From contig NZ_WBSO01000010.1 of the NCBI RefSeq assembly GCF_009299485.1, positions 1 through 64,000 on the forward strand: 64,000 bases of DNA, in the 5' to 3' direction. Position numbers and translations under genes: made by a program. The notes below the pieces were generated by a model. It was not told where the DNA came from, did no database searches, and worked only from the letters and a program-made list of their open reading frames with translations. This document shows positions 46,854 through 55,682 of this stretch, one piece after another; within the stretch, counting starts at the first letter, position 1, and each line of letters starts with the position of its first letter. This DNA comes from Bifidobacterium apri. Its GTDB lineage: Bacteria > Actinomycetota > Actinomycetes > Actinomycetales > Bifidobacteriaceae.

Positions 46854-48776
46854 TCACGCTGCGTCCGCGGCTGCGACGGCATTGCCAGTGGCGCCAGATG
46901 CAGCCTTCGCCTGAGCGGCAGGGCTGAGCAACGGACGGACACCCGGACGGTACGCTACTTCGTCATTCGACGCACCCGCCGGAACCATCGGCCACACCAT
47001 CGCGTCCTTCCAGACGCGGAAGTCGATGAGCACCGGACGATCGTTGATCGCGTTGGCCTTCTTGATCGCCTCAATCGCCTCGTCCTTCGTGAACGCGCGC
47101 AGGCCGACGCAATCGTAAGCTTCGGCAAGCTTCACGAAATCAGGCACATCGACGATATCGTCACTGTTTTCGCCGTCGTTCAGGCTCGTCGCCGAATAAT
47201 GATGGTCGAAGAACAGCGTCTGCCACTGACGCACCATGCCGTATACGGAATTATTGATGATGGCGATTTTGATCGGCGTATGGTCGAGCAGGGCGGTCGC
47301 CAACTCCTCAGAGGTCATCTGGAAGCTGCCGTCGCCGTCGATCAGCCATACCGGCTTGCGGCCGTTGAATTCACGCTGTGAACCGACTTTCGCGCCGATT
47401 GCGGCGGGCAGACCGAAGCCCATCGTGCCGAGACCGCCGGAAGAAATCCACGAATGTGGATGCTCGAAGTCAATAAGCTGCGACGCCCACATCTGATGCT
47501 GGCCGACGCCCGCGACCCAAATGGTCTCCGGATCCGCGTTCTTGGACAGCTGCTCGACAACCCACTGCGGGGAGAGCGAACCGTCCACAGGGGCGTCCTG
47601 CGGCTCGTCATACGTCGTGGGGTACTTCTCACGCCACTCGTTGATCTGCGCCCACCACGGTTTGAGGTTCGGCTTGCTGTGGATGGCCTGCTGACGCTTG
47701 ATTTCAGGAATCAAGTCGTCAAGCACTTCTGCCACGTCGCCGACAATCGGCACGTCAGGCTGACGGTTCTTGCCGATTTCCGCCGGATCGATGTCGATAT
47801 GGATGACGCGTGCGGCAGGAGCGAAGGAATCCAGACGGCCGGTCACACGATCGGAGAATCGCGAACCGATGGCGACCAGCAGATCGCAACGCTGGACTGC
47901 ACCGGTTGCGGCGATGGTGCCGTGCATACCGAGCATGCCGAGCACCTTCGGATCGGAATCCGGGACGATGCCGCGCGCGGGCAGCGTGGTGACGATCGGG
48001 GCGCCTGTCAGATCGGCGAGTTCCTTGACCTGTTTGCCGGCGTTGGAACGGACCGCGCCACCGCCCACGTACAGCACCGGGCGGTAGGACTGCGAGAACA
48101 GCTTCGCCGCATCCGACAGCACGTGGCCATGCGCCTTCGTGGTGGGATTGTAGCCGGGAAGAATCATCCGCTGCGGCCAGGAATAATACATCTGGCCGTT
48201 CTGCGCGGTCTTGGTCAGATCAACGACCACCGGGCCGGGACGGCCGGAACCGGCGATGTAGTATGCTTCGGCGAGCACACGCGGAACGTCTTGGGCGTTC
48301 GTGACCAGATAGGAGTGCTTGGCAACCGGGTAGGTGATGCCGACGATATCGGCTTCCTGGAACGCATCGGTGCCGATAGCGCCCACGCCCACCTGACCGG
48401 TGATGACCACCATCGGGATGGAATCCATGTTGGCGTCGGCGATAGCGGTGACCACGTTGGTGGCGCCAGGACCGGACGTGACGATGCATACGCCCACCTT
48501 GCCGGTCGCCACGGCATACCCTTCCGCGGCATGGCCTGCGGCCTGCTCGTGACGGGTGAGCACGAAACGGAACTTGGTGTGCTGGTTGATGGCGTTGTAG
48601 ACAGGCAGGATGGCTCCGCCGGGGATACCGAACACGTCCTTGACGCCCAGATCCTCCAGCGAACGGACCAGCGCCTGTGCGCCGGTCATCTTTTCACCGT
48701 CGACGATGGACTGTTTCTCCGCTGCGGGTGCCTTAGGCACGCCGCTGAATGCCTGAAGTGGCGTTGGTGTAGCCAT
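46854..48776 (-). CDS. ilvB: Acetolactate synthase large (catalytic) subunit
   Basis: IlvB is the ThDP- and FAD-dependent enzyme that condenses pyruvate into acetolactate, or with 2-oxobutyrate, for valine, leucine and isoleucine synthesis. The 640-residue protein has the N-terminal Pyr domain with [15 protein letters not shown] and the catalytic Glu in [15 protein letters not shown]. It also has the central FAD/NAD-like domain and the ThDP motif [16 protein letters not shown]. The ATG at 48776 follows GAGGGA and is preferred over an ATG 12 bp upstream. A frame rich in Ile and Val lies directly upstream (48785-48946). Confidence 0.97.
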   Translation of the reverse strand: MATPTPLQAFSGVPKAPAAEKQSIVDGEKMTGAQALVRSLEDLGVKDVFGIPGGAILPVYNAINQHTKFRFVLTRHEQAAGHAAEGYAVATGKVGVCIVTSGPGATNVVTAIADANMDSIPMVVITGQVGVGAIGTDAFQEADIVGITYPVAKHSYLVTNAQDVPRVLAEAYYIAGSGRPGPVVVDLTKTAQNGQMYYSWPQRMILPGYNPTTKAHGHVLSDAAKLFSQSYRPVLYVGGGAVRSNAGKQVKELADLTGAPIVTTLPARGIVPDSDPKVLGMLGMHGTIAATGAVQRCDLLVAIGSRFSDRVTGRLDSFAPAARVIHIDIDPAEIGKNRQPDVPIVGDVAEVLDDLIPEIKRQQAIHSKPNLKPWWAQINEWREKYPTTYDEPQDAPVDGSLSPQWVVEQLSKNADPETIWVAGVGQHQMWASQLIDFEHPHSWISSGGLGTMGFGLPAAIGAKVGSQREFNGRKPVWLIDGDGSFQMTSEELATALLDHTPIKIAIINNSVYGMVRQWQTLFFDHHYSATSLNDGENSDDIVDVPDFVKLAEAYDCVGLRAFTKDEAIEAIKKANAINDRPVLIDFRVWKDAMVWPMVPAGASNDEVAYRPGVRPLLSPAAQAKAASGATGNAVAAADAA

Positions 48777-48784
48777 AATCCCTC

Positions 48785-48946
48785 TCATGTGTGTTGATGG
48801 TGCTCCGCTGCGCGTCGCTCCTGGTGGGGCGCAACCCGGTGAGGCGCCTGTGCCGCCTGTCCCGCTTGTGGCGGTATGGCAGGCCAGATGGTTCGTATTG
48901 GTTTTATCGTAATCGCCCGTGGCGAGATAATCGCCGAATCGACCAC
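48785..48946 (-). promoter_or_regulatory. Possible ilvB leader frame rich in Ile and Val
   Basis: A GTG-started frame of 53 codons ends nine bases before the ilvB ATG. Its first 26 residues include [14 protein letters not shown] and [10 protein letters not shown]: two Val and eight Ile. Branched-chain codon runs upstream of ilvB are typical of attenuator leaders. The frame lacks a good ribosome-binding site, and I could not show a terminator/antiterminator pair, although a GCCTG-CCGCC / GGCGG-CAGGC stem is possible at about 48850-48890. Confidence 0.25.
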
Positions 48947-49058
48947 ATGATGGTAATGACTCGGCGATTCGGCAGTGGCGTCATTGCGACGGGATTCGCG
49001 TTCGGCTGGGCTTGCATGCCGCCCGAATCGTTGTTGTGCGCCGCAAGGCGTGGTCGGA

Positions 49059-50036
49059 TTATGCGGCAGTGCTGCCGGTGGTGTCGGTGCTGTCGGACGT
49101 GTCGGTGCTGCCGGCGTGTGCGCGCATACGTTTGCAATCGCGCTCGCGTTGCTTGAGCGTATGCCACGCCTGCTCGGCGGCGGCGAGTTGCGCTTTGCGC
49201 TTGCTTGTCCCCGCGCCGGTTCCCAGCAGCGGATCGTCGCCTTCTTGCGCGACTGCACCATGCTCGTCATGAATCGGCAACGTCCAACGCTTGCCGTACC
49301 CGCCGGGAAGAACAGCGCGGGCTGTGAACTGCTGCGCGTACTCCGGGCCGCTGACCGACATGCGATACACCGGTTCGCTCAGACCCATCTCGTGGGTGAG
49401 CACGGTCAGCGAGGTCTTCCAATCCAAGGCGGGGCCTTCAGTGGCGACCTCCCTGAGCGTGTCGTCCACGAGCCTGTGCACGACTTCGCGCGCGCCATCG
49501 ATGCCATGCTCGACGAAGGTGGCGCCGATCAAGGATTCAACGATGTCGCACAAAATGGAGCTTTTGCCCGCACCGCCGGATTCGGACTCTCCGTGTCCAA
49601 GCAGAATGAAAGGTCCTACATGGAGTTTCTCGCGCGCGATGGCCGATAAGGACTCTTCGGACACGGCTTTCGCGCGCATCTTCGCAAGCTGCCCTTCATT
49701 CATGTCTGGATGCGCTTTGAACAGGGTCTCTGTGGAGACGAGTTCCAGTACCGCATCGCCAAGGAACTCAAGCCGTTCATAGTTGGGGGCACCGGGATGC
49801 TCGTGTGAGAACGAGCGGTGCGTCAACGCTTGGACCAGCAATTCCGGGCTGATGGTGGTGCCGAGCGCGTCCAACAGTTCCTTGGCGGGAGCCTGATCGG
49901 GCGCTTCCTGCCTGGAAACGCCGACATGATGCTGTTGGAAGGCTTCGTCGGCATGGTCAATATGCGATGTGTTGGATGACTGATGCTTGCTGTGATGCTG
50001 GTGATTCTCTGACATGTCGTCGCTGCTGATGGTCAT
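49059..50036 (-). CDS. rnc: Ribonuclease III
   Basis: RNase III cleaves double-stranded RNA in rRNA precursors and structured mRNAs. The 325-residue protein has the signature ERLEFLGDAVLEL in its catalytic domain and the second acidic motif in CDIVESLIGATFVEHG. A C-terminal dsRNA-binding domain ends near QLAAAEQAWHTL. It is longer than usual because of a His/Gln/Asp-rich N-terminal extension of about 55 residues and a Thr/Ser-rich C-terminal tail. It follows yceD and rpmF on the minus strand, an order conserved in Actinobacteria. Confidence 0.95.
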   Translation of the reverse strand: MTISSDDMSENHQHHSKHQSSNTSHIDHADEAFQQHHVGVSRQEAPDQAPAKELLDALGTTISPELLVQALTHRSFSHEHPGAPNYERLEFLGDAVLELVSTETLFKAHPDMNEGQLAKMRAKAVSEESLSAIAREKLHVGPFILLGHGESESGGAGKSSILCDIVESLIGATFVEHGIDGAREVVHRLVDDTLREVATEGPALDWKTSLTVLTHEMGLSEPVYRMSVSGPEYAQQFTARAVLPGGYGKRWTLPIHDEHGAVAQEGDDPLLGTGAGTSKRKAQLAAAEQAWHTLKQRERDCKRMRAHAGSTDTSDSTDTTGSTAA

Positions 50037-50299
50037 GCTAGGTACCCCTGTCTATGTCCTGTTGTGTTCTGCCGTCACGCGTGGTGCATGACGATTCGGC
50101 GACTTCCGGTGTTCTGCTGGCGGCCGAACTAGGGGGTGTCCCCGTTGTAGTAGCCGGCAGGATGCCTGAAGTCCATGCCTTGCGCGTCGCGGATAGCCCG
50201 TCAATCGTCGGGCATCCTCTCTGCGGCAAGACCTGGCCACTATCATAGTGGCGGTCGTGATTTTGCCGGTCTTCTGCGCAGCACACTGAGGAGGGGCGA

Positions 50300-50425
50300 A
50301 TCGGTGTATCTGCGCGTTGTGCGACGTCTCGGTCACCCAGCGGACGGAATCTCGTGGTTGGTGGCGGCAGAAGGGGGTATCTGCGTGTCGTGCGGTTATG
50401 CGGTTGTGCAGTCGCCAGGCAACAG
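50300..50425. repeat. Two family-D units, spacing 71 bp
   Basis: TATCTGCGCGTTGTGCGAC at 50307 and TATCTGCGTGTCGTGCGG at 50378 match the cores of the array at 27.25-27.65 kb, including the about 72-bp spacing. Confidence 0.65.
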
Positions 50426-50454
50426 ATAACCGACAACAACAATCTGTGCGGATA

Positions 50455-50494
50455 CAGCAGGACCCTGCCACCCGTCGATGGCAGGGTCCTGCTG
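50455..50494 (-). terminator. Terminator after rpmF, 16-bp perfect stem
   Basis: CAGCAGGACCCTGCCA (50455-50470) and its complement (50479-50494) flank an 8-nt loop, 30 bp after the rpmF stop. Confidence 0.8.
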
Positions 50495-50523
50495 TACTGA
50501 ATTACCTCAGCTGTTCCGGACGC

Positions 50524-50718
50524 TCACTTGGTGTGAGCGGACTGGATGGCGTCACGGTAGACGCGGCCGCGGAAGGAGCCGCAGCTCGGGCAAGCCACGT
50601 GCGGCAGCGTCGGAGCGCCGCAGTTCGGGCAGGTGACGGTCTGCGCTGCAGACGCTTTCCAGTTTGCGCGACGCGAATGCGTATTGGCGCGCGAGGTCTT
50701 GTACTTAGGCAGTGCCAT
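50524..50718 (-). CDS. rpmF: 50S ribosomal protein L32
   Basis: L32 is a 64-residue basic protein of the large subunit, starting [20 protein letters not shown]. It carries zinc-type C-x-x-C pairs in TCPNCGAP and [11 protein letters not shown]. The ATG at 50718 follows AGAGGAA. It lies between yceD and rnc as in other Actinobacteria and ends at a strong terminator. Confidence 0.97.
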   Translation of the reverse strand: MALPKYKTSRANTHSRRANWKASAAQTVTCPNCGAPTLPHVACPSCGSFRGRVYRDAIQSAHTK

Positions 50719-50920
50719 GGTGTATTCCTCTATTTCGTTCGAACGATTGAGCTTAAGCGTTCAGAATTGTACCGCACCGTTCGTACAACGTCTACCGGAG
50801 GGCGACACGGCGCTCCGACAGACGGCGGCGGCGTTCTATACGCTGCCGTGAAGTTCCACGGCCCGCGCATACCCCCGTATCGTTCGGCGTGCCCCGCCGC
50901 ATGGGGAGGAAAAAGAGTGG

Positions 50921-51538
50921 CTACTTCTCCTTCGGCTCCTGCGCGGCATGCTCGCCCGTTTCCCGTTCAAGCTGTTCCTTGAGGCCGGCAAGTGCCGCGA
51001 ACCTGATATCCGTAGTGTCGTGCTGGTGATCGGGGTGTTCATTGAGGTTGATTCCGCATTGCGGGCACAGGCCTTTGCAATCCGGTTTGCACAGCGGTTG
51101 CAACGGAAGGGTTTCGACGAAGGTGTCACGCAGCAAGGCTTCGAGATCGGCGAAGCATCCATCGGGGCTGAGCGGGTAGGAGTCTTCGGATTCCTCTTCG
51201 CCGGCGATGATGTCGGCGTCCTCGTTCGCATTGTCTCCCTTGTATTGGTAGGGGAAGAATGCGGTGACGTCGGCATCCCAGTCGCGTTGCAGCGGCTTGA
51301 GACAGCGGGTGCATTCCGCGTGGACGGGAGCGGTGATGTGGGCGCGGAAAATCAAGCCGTCAACGATGGAGTCAAACGCCCCTGCCACGTGGATCGGTTC
51401 ACCTTCGGTCACGCCGACGATGGCATCTCCGATTCCGCTCGGGGCGGGGAAGTCCGCGTCCACGGGCGAGCTCTGCCCTGGTCGCGAGGCGACTTGCGCC
51501 ACGGATACTGCCCATGCTGAATCTTCTGGACGTGCCAT
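50921..51538 (-). CDS. yceD: DUF177 (YceD) family protein
   Basis: The 205-residue protein belongs to the DUF177/YceD family, regularly placed before rpmF and linked to ribosome or 23S rRNA maturation. It shows the family cysteine pattern: AHITAPVHAECTRCLKPL in the middle, and CKPDCKGLCPQCGINLNEHP near the C-terminus, a likely metal site. The middle carries an Asp/Glu-rich loop. The ATG at 51538 follows CGGAGG and lies one base beyond the stop of the coiled-coil gene upstream, so the two are co-translated. Confidence 0.9.
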   Translation of the reverse strand: MARPEDSAWAVSVAQVASRPGQSSPVDADFPAPSGIGDAIVGVTEGEPIHVAGAFDSIVDGLIFRAHITAPVHAECTRCLKPLQRDWDADVTAFFPYQYKGDNANEDADIIAGEEESEDSYPLSPDGCFADLEALLRDTFVETLPLQPLCKPDCKGLCPQCGINLNEHPDHQHDTTDIRFAALAGLKEQLERETGEHAAQEPKEK

Positions 51539-51539
51539 A

Positions 51540-52505
51540 TCAAGCCTCCGGATAGTCGTCTGATTGGATGTTGTGGTCGAGCCGGGCGCTCGCCTCGCGT
51601 TCACGCTGGTCAAGCACTGTCAGACCGCCCCGCACATCTTGGCTGAGCTTGTCGAGCTGGTCTTGCAGGCTTTGCATGACGTCGGTGCAGTACTGGTTGG
51701 CGCCGCTGGTGAGTTTGTCGGCTTGTGTTTGTGCTTGGTCGAGGATAGCACGCGCCTTCTGCTTCGCGATATTGGTGATGTTGTCTTGCCCGGCGAGGAA
51801 TTGGGCTTGTTCTTGGGCGTCTCGTATGATGTCCGCCGCGCGGCTCTGCGCTGAGGATACGACGGCGTTCGCTTGGGTTTGTGCGTTTTCGAGACGGCGT
51901 TCCGCTTCGCGCATGAGTGCTGAGGCGCGTTCGAGCTGGACAGGCAGCATGTTCTTGAGCTCGTCGAGCTGGCTGGCGAATGCGTCGCGGTCGATTCTGA
52001 CTTGGGAAGGCGTGAAGATGCTGCTTTTTGCCTCATCAAGTTGCTGTTCGAGAGTGTCGATGATGTCGTAGACGGTGGTGAATTCCGCGCGGCTCTGGTC
52101 TTCCGCGTCGGTGTGCGTGCCGGTGTGCGCATCGGTATTGCGGGTTGCAGACGCGGGTGTCTGGGCGTCGCCCGATGGCGTGTCGGCGCTGGCTCCGCCG
52201 CGGCTGGACGGATCGCGCAAATCCGGAAGGGAAGACATGTCAAATGCGGAGAACACCGGTTTTGCCGCCGGCTTGGTGCCATCGGGCTGTTCCTCGACTT
52301 GTGCGGTATGCGTGTTGCCGTCATGGGCGGCCGTGGTTGAAGTGGCGGTCGAGACGAACGTGTCCGCTTCGGTATCGGCGGACTGTGCCGACGTTGACAG
52401 TGGCGTGGCATGGTGTTGTGTGGGGACCTGGCCGCTCGACGGGTCGTCACTTGTGTCGGTCTCGTGCTGAGGATCGTTGGCGTTGTTGGCTTCCTCGCCT
52501 GTCAT
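51540..52505 (-). CDS. SepIVA/DivIVA-like coiled-coil protein
   Basis: In this 321-residue protein the first 150 residues are disordered (Thr, Ser, Ala, Asp-rich). The rest is a long coiled coil (about 155-310) containing DIIDTLEQQLDEAK, RASALMREAERRLENAQTQA and AADIIRDAQEQAQFLAGQ. Position and sequence resemble mycobacterial SepIVA (Rv2927c), a DivIVA-like septum and elongation factor encoded next to yceD and rnc. A cytoplasmic scaffold role at the division site is inferred from this. The ATG at 52505 follows AAGGAGAC. It lies downstream of coaD on the same strand. Confidence 0.72.
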   Translation of the reverse strand: MTGEEANNANDPQHETDTSDDPSSGQVPTQHHATPLSTSAQSADTEADTFVSTATSTTAAHDGNTHTAQVEEQPDGTKPAAKPVFSAFDMSSLPDLRDPSSRGGASADTPSGDAQTPASATRNTDAHTGTHTDAEDQSRAEFTTVYDIIDTLEQQLDEAKSSIFTPSQVRIDRDAFASQLDELKNMLPVQLERASALMREAERRLENAQTQANAVVSSAQSRAADIIRDAQEQAQFLAGQDNITNIAKQKARAILDQAQTQADKLTSGANQYCTDVMQSLQDQLDKLSQDVRGGLTVLDQREREASARLDHNIQSDDYPEA

Positions 52506-52672
52506 GCTGTCTCCTTGCTGCCTGTGGTTTCCTGTGGCCATGTCGGTACGCGGCGGCTGGTCGGTTGCTGTGTGCCGCGCTCGCGCTGCCATGATGCCAT
52601 ATCGTTGGTGTCTTCTTCTATCGTAGGCGATGCGTCGGCGGTGTCGGGGCCGCTTCCGGCGGTGTGTTTCGG

Positions 52673-53179
52673 CTATTTACCGGCTTGACGCTCCTGCTCT
52701 TCTTCGTGCAGCGCGTGTTCGAGCAGGGGGATGACGCAATCGGGAACCATGCCGGTCACATCGCCGCCATGGCGTGCGACATCTTTGACTACGGAACTGG
52801 ATATATGCTCCAGCACAGGGTCGGCGGGCAGAAACAGGGTTTCTACGTCGGCGAGTTTGCGGTTGACGAGCGCCATGCCGAGTTCGGCTTCGTAATCGCC
52901 GTTCTGCCGTAGGCCTTTGACGATGACGGTTGCGCCGACCTTCTTGCAATAATCGGTGATGAGGCCGTCGGTGGAGGCGACGGTTACATTGTCGCACGTT
53001 CCGCCGAGAGCCTGACGGATGATATCAACCCGGGTGCGTTCGGAAAACATCGGTGTTTTCGCGGCGTTGACGGCGACGACTACATGCACTTGTGTGAAGA
53101 AGCGCGAGCAGCGTCGGATAACGTCAAGATGTCCGGCGGTAACCGGGTCGAACGAGCCAGGGCATACTGCGATAGTCAT
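52673..53179 (-). CDS. coaD: Phosphopantetheine adenylyltransferase
   Basis: CoaD catalyses the fourth step of coenzyme A synthesis, joining 4'-phosphopantetheine and ATP to dephospho-CoA. The 168-residue protein shows the nucleotidyl-transferase motif [14 protein letters not shown] (T/HxGH). It also has the usual [22 protein letters not shown] and the C-terminal [20 protein letters not shown]. The start lacks a strong ribosome-binding site. It is the first gene of the coaD-sepIVA-like-yceD-rpmF cluster. Confidence 0.96.
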   Translation of the reverse strand: MTIAVCPGSFDPVTAGHLDVIRRCSRFFTQVHVVVAVNAAKTPMFSERTRVDIIRQALGGTCDNVTVASTDGLITDYCKKVGATVIVKGLRQNGDYEAELGMALVNRKLADVETLFLPADPVLEHISSSVVKDVARHGGDVTGMVPDCVIPLLEHALHEEEQERQAGK

Positions 53180-53714
53180 AGCACAAGCGTACCGCGTTTC
53201 CTGCCGGGCACGTCAGCTCAGCGTCGGTGGACGGTTTGGCCCCTGTTTCTGTCGACGCTGAGTGGGTCGTGAGTGTCGGCAGAGGGTTGTGACGACGCTG
53301 AGTGGGTCGTGAGTGTCGGTAGAAGGTTGTAACGACGCTAAAAATCGGGCGTGCCGCATCCGGGCGCTTCTCTCTACAAACTGGTTACGCTGACAGCCCG
53401 CTTAGCGTAACCAGTTTGTGAAGGAGACACAGCGACAAGCCCGCCACCAACAACACAAACTAGCTACGCTGGCGGCCCCCTCAGCGCAACCAGATTGAGA
53501 AGCTATACAAACTAGCTACGCTGGCGGCCCGCTTTCCGTAACCAGTTTGTAGAGGGGACGGCGTCGGGGGCAGACGCAGACGTAGACAACATCGTCCAGG
53601 CAGAACGTCCTCTTCCCCACGAGGATGCTTGCACGTCGATGTGTCACCGCCGTCAGATATTTCGCGCGGCTATGATGGTGGAATCGACGACAATCCGGTG
53701 GAAGGCGGAAACTG
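53180..53714. other. Intergenic region occupied by a composite repeat element
   Basis: About 385 of these 535 bp belong to the composite array described separately. The rest (53600-53714) should hold the promoter of the DUF3039 gene. No gene is supported. Confidence 0.6.
53216..53600. repeat. Composite array element, copy 1 (CGACGCTGAG then CAAACTGG units)
   Basis: The CGACGCTG cores at 53253, 53293 and 53333 (period 40) are followed by a 32-bp linker at 53351-53382. Three CAAACTGG-family palindromes follow with AAAC at 53378, 53457 and 53509 (spacing 79 and 52). The first palindrome has perfect 16-bp arms (ACAAACTGGTTACGCT, 53376-53391 and 53404-53419). The far end, up to about 53600 (CATCGTCCAGG), also matches copy 2. 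Copy 2 lies inverted at 55.80-56.28 kb. Confidence 0.8.
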
Positions 53715-54155
53715 ATGAACAGGTACGTAAAGAACACCAGTGACAATGAGAATATGCTCGTGGATGAACCGTTCGATACGCTGCGGACGGCAGGTTCTGC
53801 TGCCGGCGCAACTGCTGGATTCACGGCTGGTGCCATGGCGAGACTGACCGTGCGCGATGCGGATGAGGCGGTATCTCCACTGTCGAATCCGGATTCCGCG
53901 ACCGGCACGGCGGTTTTGGAACGACCGCAGGCGGAAGAGAAGCTCAAAGGCACTGACGACGGCGATGCGGACCGTTTTGCGCATTATGTTTCGAAGCGCC
54001 GCATAGAGCAGTCCCGTTTGACAGGCCGTCCGGTGGTCGCGTTGTGTGGCAAGATCTGGGTGCCGAAGCACGACCCTTCGCAGTACCCGGTGTGCCCGGA
54101 ATGCAAGCGCATTTATGAGCAGATGATGGGCGGCGCCGGCAACGGGGAAGAGTGA
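53715..54155 (+). CDS. DUF3039 family protein
   Basis: The small (146-residue) protein has a C-terminal DUF3039 domain: RFAHYVSKRRIEQSRLTGRP, then VALCGKIWVPKHDPSQYPVC and PECKRIYEQM. The three cysteines could bind zinc. The domain is restricted to Actinobacteria and has no known function. The N-terminal 80 residues are Ala/Thr/Asp-rich. The ATG at 53715 is preceded by GGAAGGCGG. It is alone and flanked by the two inverted copies of the composite repeat. Confidence 0.85.
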   Translation: MNRYVKNTSDNENMLVDEPFDTLRTAGSAAGATAGFTAGAMARLTVRDADEAVSPLSNPDSATGTAVLERPQAEEKLKGTDDGDADRFAHYVSKRRIEQSRLTGRPVVALCGKIWVPKHDPSQYPVCPECKRIYEQMMGGAGNGEE

Positions 54156-54190
54156 TTCCGCCCCTGTTGGATAAGAGGCATCGCCGGTGA

Positions 54191-54244
54191 ATGTGCAAGG
54201 CCGGTTGCAGGACGTGAATGCGCCCTGCAACCGGCCTTGCACAT
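54191..54244. terminator. 21-bp perfect hairpin after the DUF3039 gene
   Basis: Arms at 54191-54211 and 54224-54244 are perfect complements around a 12-nt loop. It lies between the convergent DUF3039 and pncB genes. There is no U-run on either strand, which is common for strong hairpins in GC-rich genomes. Confidence 0.65.
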
Positions 54245-54359
54245 GGATGGCGTCTGTGTTGCCAGAGCACGCGGCCGCCCCGGCACGCTCTCACCTGGGA
54301 ACTGCCGGGGTGACATCATGCCACGCCCGGTTGCGGCAGGTCGTTTACAGCCGAGTTGT

Positions 54360-55682
54360 TTACAGCACAGTCGTTTCAGTCGGAATCGCCGGATCGCCCT
54401 TCATCAGGCTTTGTGCGGTGATCGGCAGTTCCGCCAATGCCTTCGCGCGATAGTTATGCGCATTGACGATGGCGTCATGGCCCTGGTAATCGTGGTTGAT
54501 GTCACCATGATCGACGTACTGTACGAGCAGATCCTTCCAATCGTCGGGCGCATGGAAGTCCGCCAGTTTGCTTTCGGAGCCGGAAATGACGTGCTCGCAA
54601 TCCGCGAGATTGTACTCGTAGGAACGGTACGCGAGTTTGCGCCCCGGCACGGTCGCCTTATCCTTGGACTTCTTGGCGACAGGTTCCATAATGCCGTCCG
54701 CGTTCTCGCGTTCCGTCAGCTTGTACACCATTGCGCACGTCGGCGCCCCGGAACCGGTGACGAGCATCGTGCCCACGCCGTAGGAGTCAACCGGGGCGGT
54801 CTGCAACGCGGCGAGCGCGTATTCGTCGAGATCGTTGGTGACGGTGATGGTTGTGGAGGTCGCTCCCAGCGCGTCGAGTTCGTTGCGCACGCGTTGCGCC
54901 ATCGCTGCCAGATCGCCGGAATCGATGCGCACCCCGCCGAGGTCTGGCCCGGCGACTTCGACGGCGGTTTTTACGGCTTCCTCGATGTTGTAGGTATCGA
55001 CCAGCAGCGTGGTGCTTTTGCCGAGCGCGTTGATTTGCGATTCGAAGGCTTCGCGTTCGCTGTCATGCACGAGCGTGAAGCAGTGGGCGGCGGTGCCGAT
55101 GGCTTTGAGCCCGTACAGTTGGGCGGCAAGCAGGTTCGCGGTGCCTTGGAATCCACCGACGACGGCAGCGCGGGCGGCGGCGACCGCAGCCCATTCGTTG
55201 GTGCGTCGGCCGCCCATATCCATGCAGGGGCGATCCTTGGCGGCGCTGACCATGCGCGAGGCGGCGGAAGCGACGGCGGAATCGTAGTTGAGGATGGACA
55301 GGAGCAGCGTTTCGAGCAGTGTGCATTCGCCGAATGTTCCTTCGACTTGCAGGACGGGCGAATTGGGGAAGAACATTTCGCCTTCGCGATACCCTTTGAT
55401 GGAGCCGGTGAAACGGAAGTCCTTGAGCCAGTCGAGTGTTTCCTTGCTGACGATGTTGCGGTCGGCGAGGAATGCGAGGTCTTCATCGTCCAAATGGAAA
55501 TGTTCGAGGGCGTCGAGGATGCGTCCGGTGCCGGCGAGTACGCCGTAGCGGCGGCCTTCGGGCAGGTGCCGGGTGAAGATCTCGAAGACGCATGGGCGGT
55601 TTGCTGTCCCGTCTTTGAGTGCGGCATCCAGCATGGTGTATTCGTACATGTCGGTCATCAGTGCCGGTGAGTAATCAACCAT
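54360..55682 (-). CDS. pncB: Nicotinate phosphoribosyltransferase
   Basis: PncB makes nicotinate mononucleotide from nicotinate and PRPP in the NAD salvage pathway. The 440-residue protein starts MVDYSPALMTDMYEYTMLDA. It shows VFEIFTRHLPEGRRYGVLAG, LVDTYNIEEAV, GGVRIDSGDLAAMAQ (phosphate-binding Asp-Ser-Gly-Asp) and VTNDLDEY. The ATG at 55682 follows GAAGGAA and begins the family consensus; the longer in-frame start is not coding-like. It is monocistronic. Confidence 0.95.
   Translation of the reverse strand: MVDYSPALMTDMYEYTMLDAALKDGTANRPCVFEIFTRHLPEGRRYGVLAGTGRILDALEHFHLDDEDLAFLADRNIVSKETLDWLKDFRFTGSIKGYREGEMFFPNSPVLQVEGTFGECTLLETLLLSILNYDSAVASAASRMVSAAKDRPCMDMGGRRTNEWAAVAAARAAVVGGFQGTANLLAAQLYGLKAIGTAAHCFTLVHDSEREAFESQINALGKSTTLLVDTYNIEEAVKTAVEVAGPDLGGVRIDSGDLAAMAQRVRNELDALGATSTTITVTNDLDEYALAALQTAPVDSYGVGTMLVTGSGAPTCAMVYKLTERENADGIMEPVAKKSKDKATVPGRKLAYRSYEYNLADCEHVISGSESKLADFHAPDDWKDLLVQYVDHGDINHDYQGHDAIVNAHNYRAKALAELPITAQSLMKGDPAIPTETTVL

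Larger units (their letters stand above)
50037..50523. other. Intergenic region between rpmF and rnc
   Basis: The 487 bp contain two family-D repeat units, a strong terminator after rpmF (50455-50494) and no supported gene. The rnc promoter should be here but is not evident. Confidence 0.55.
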
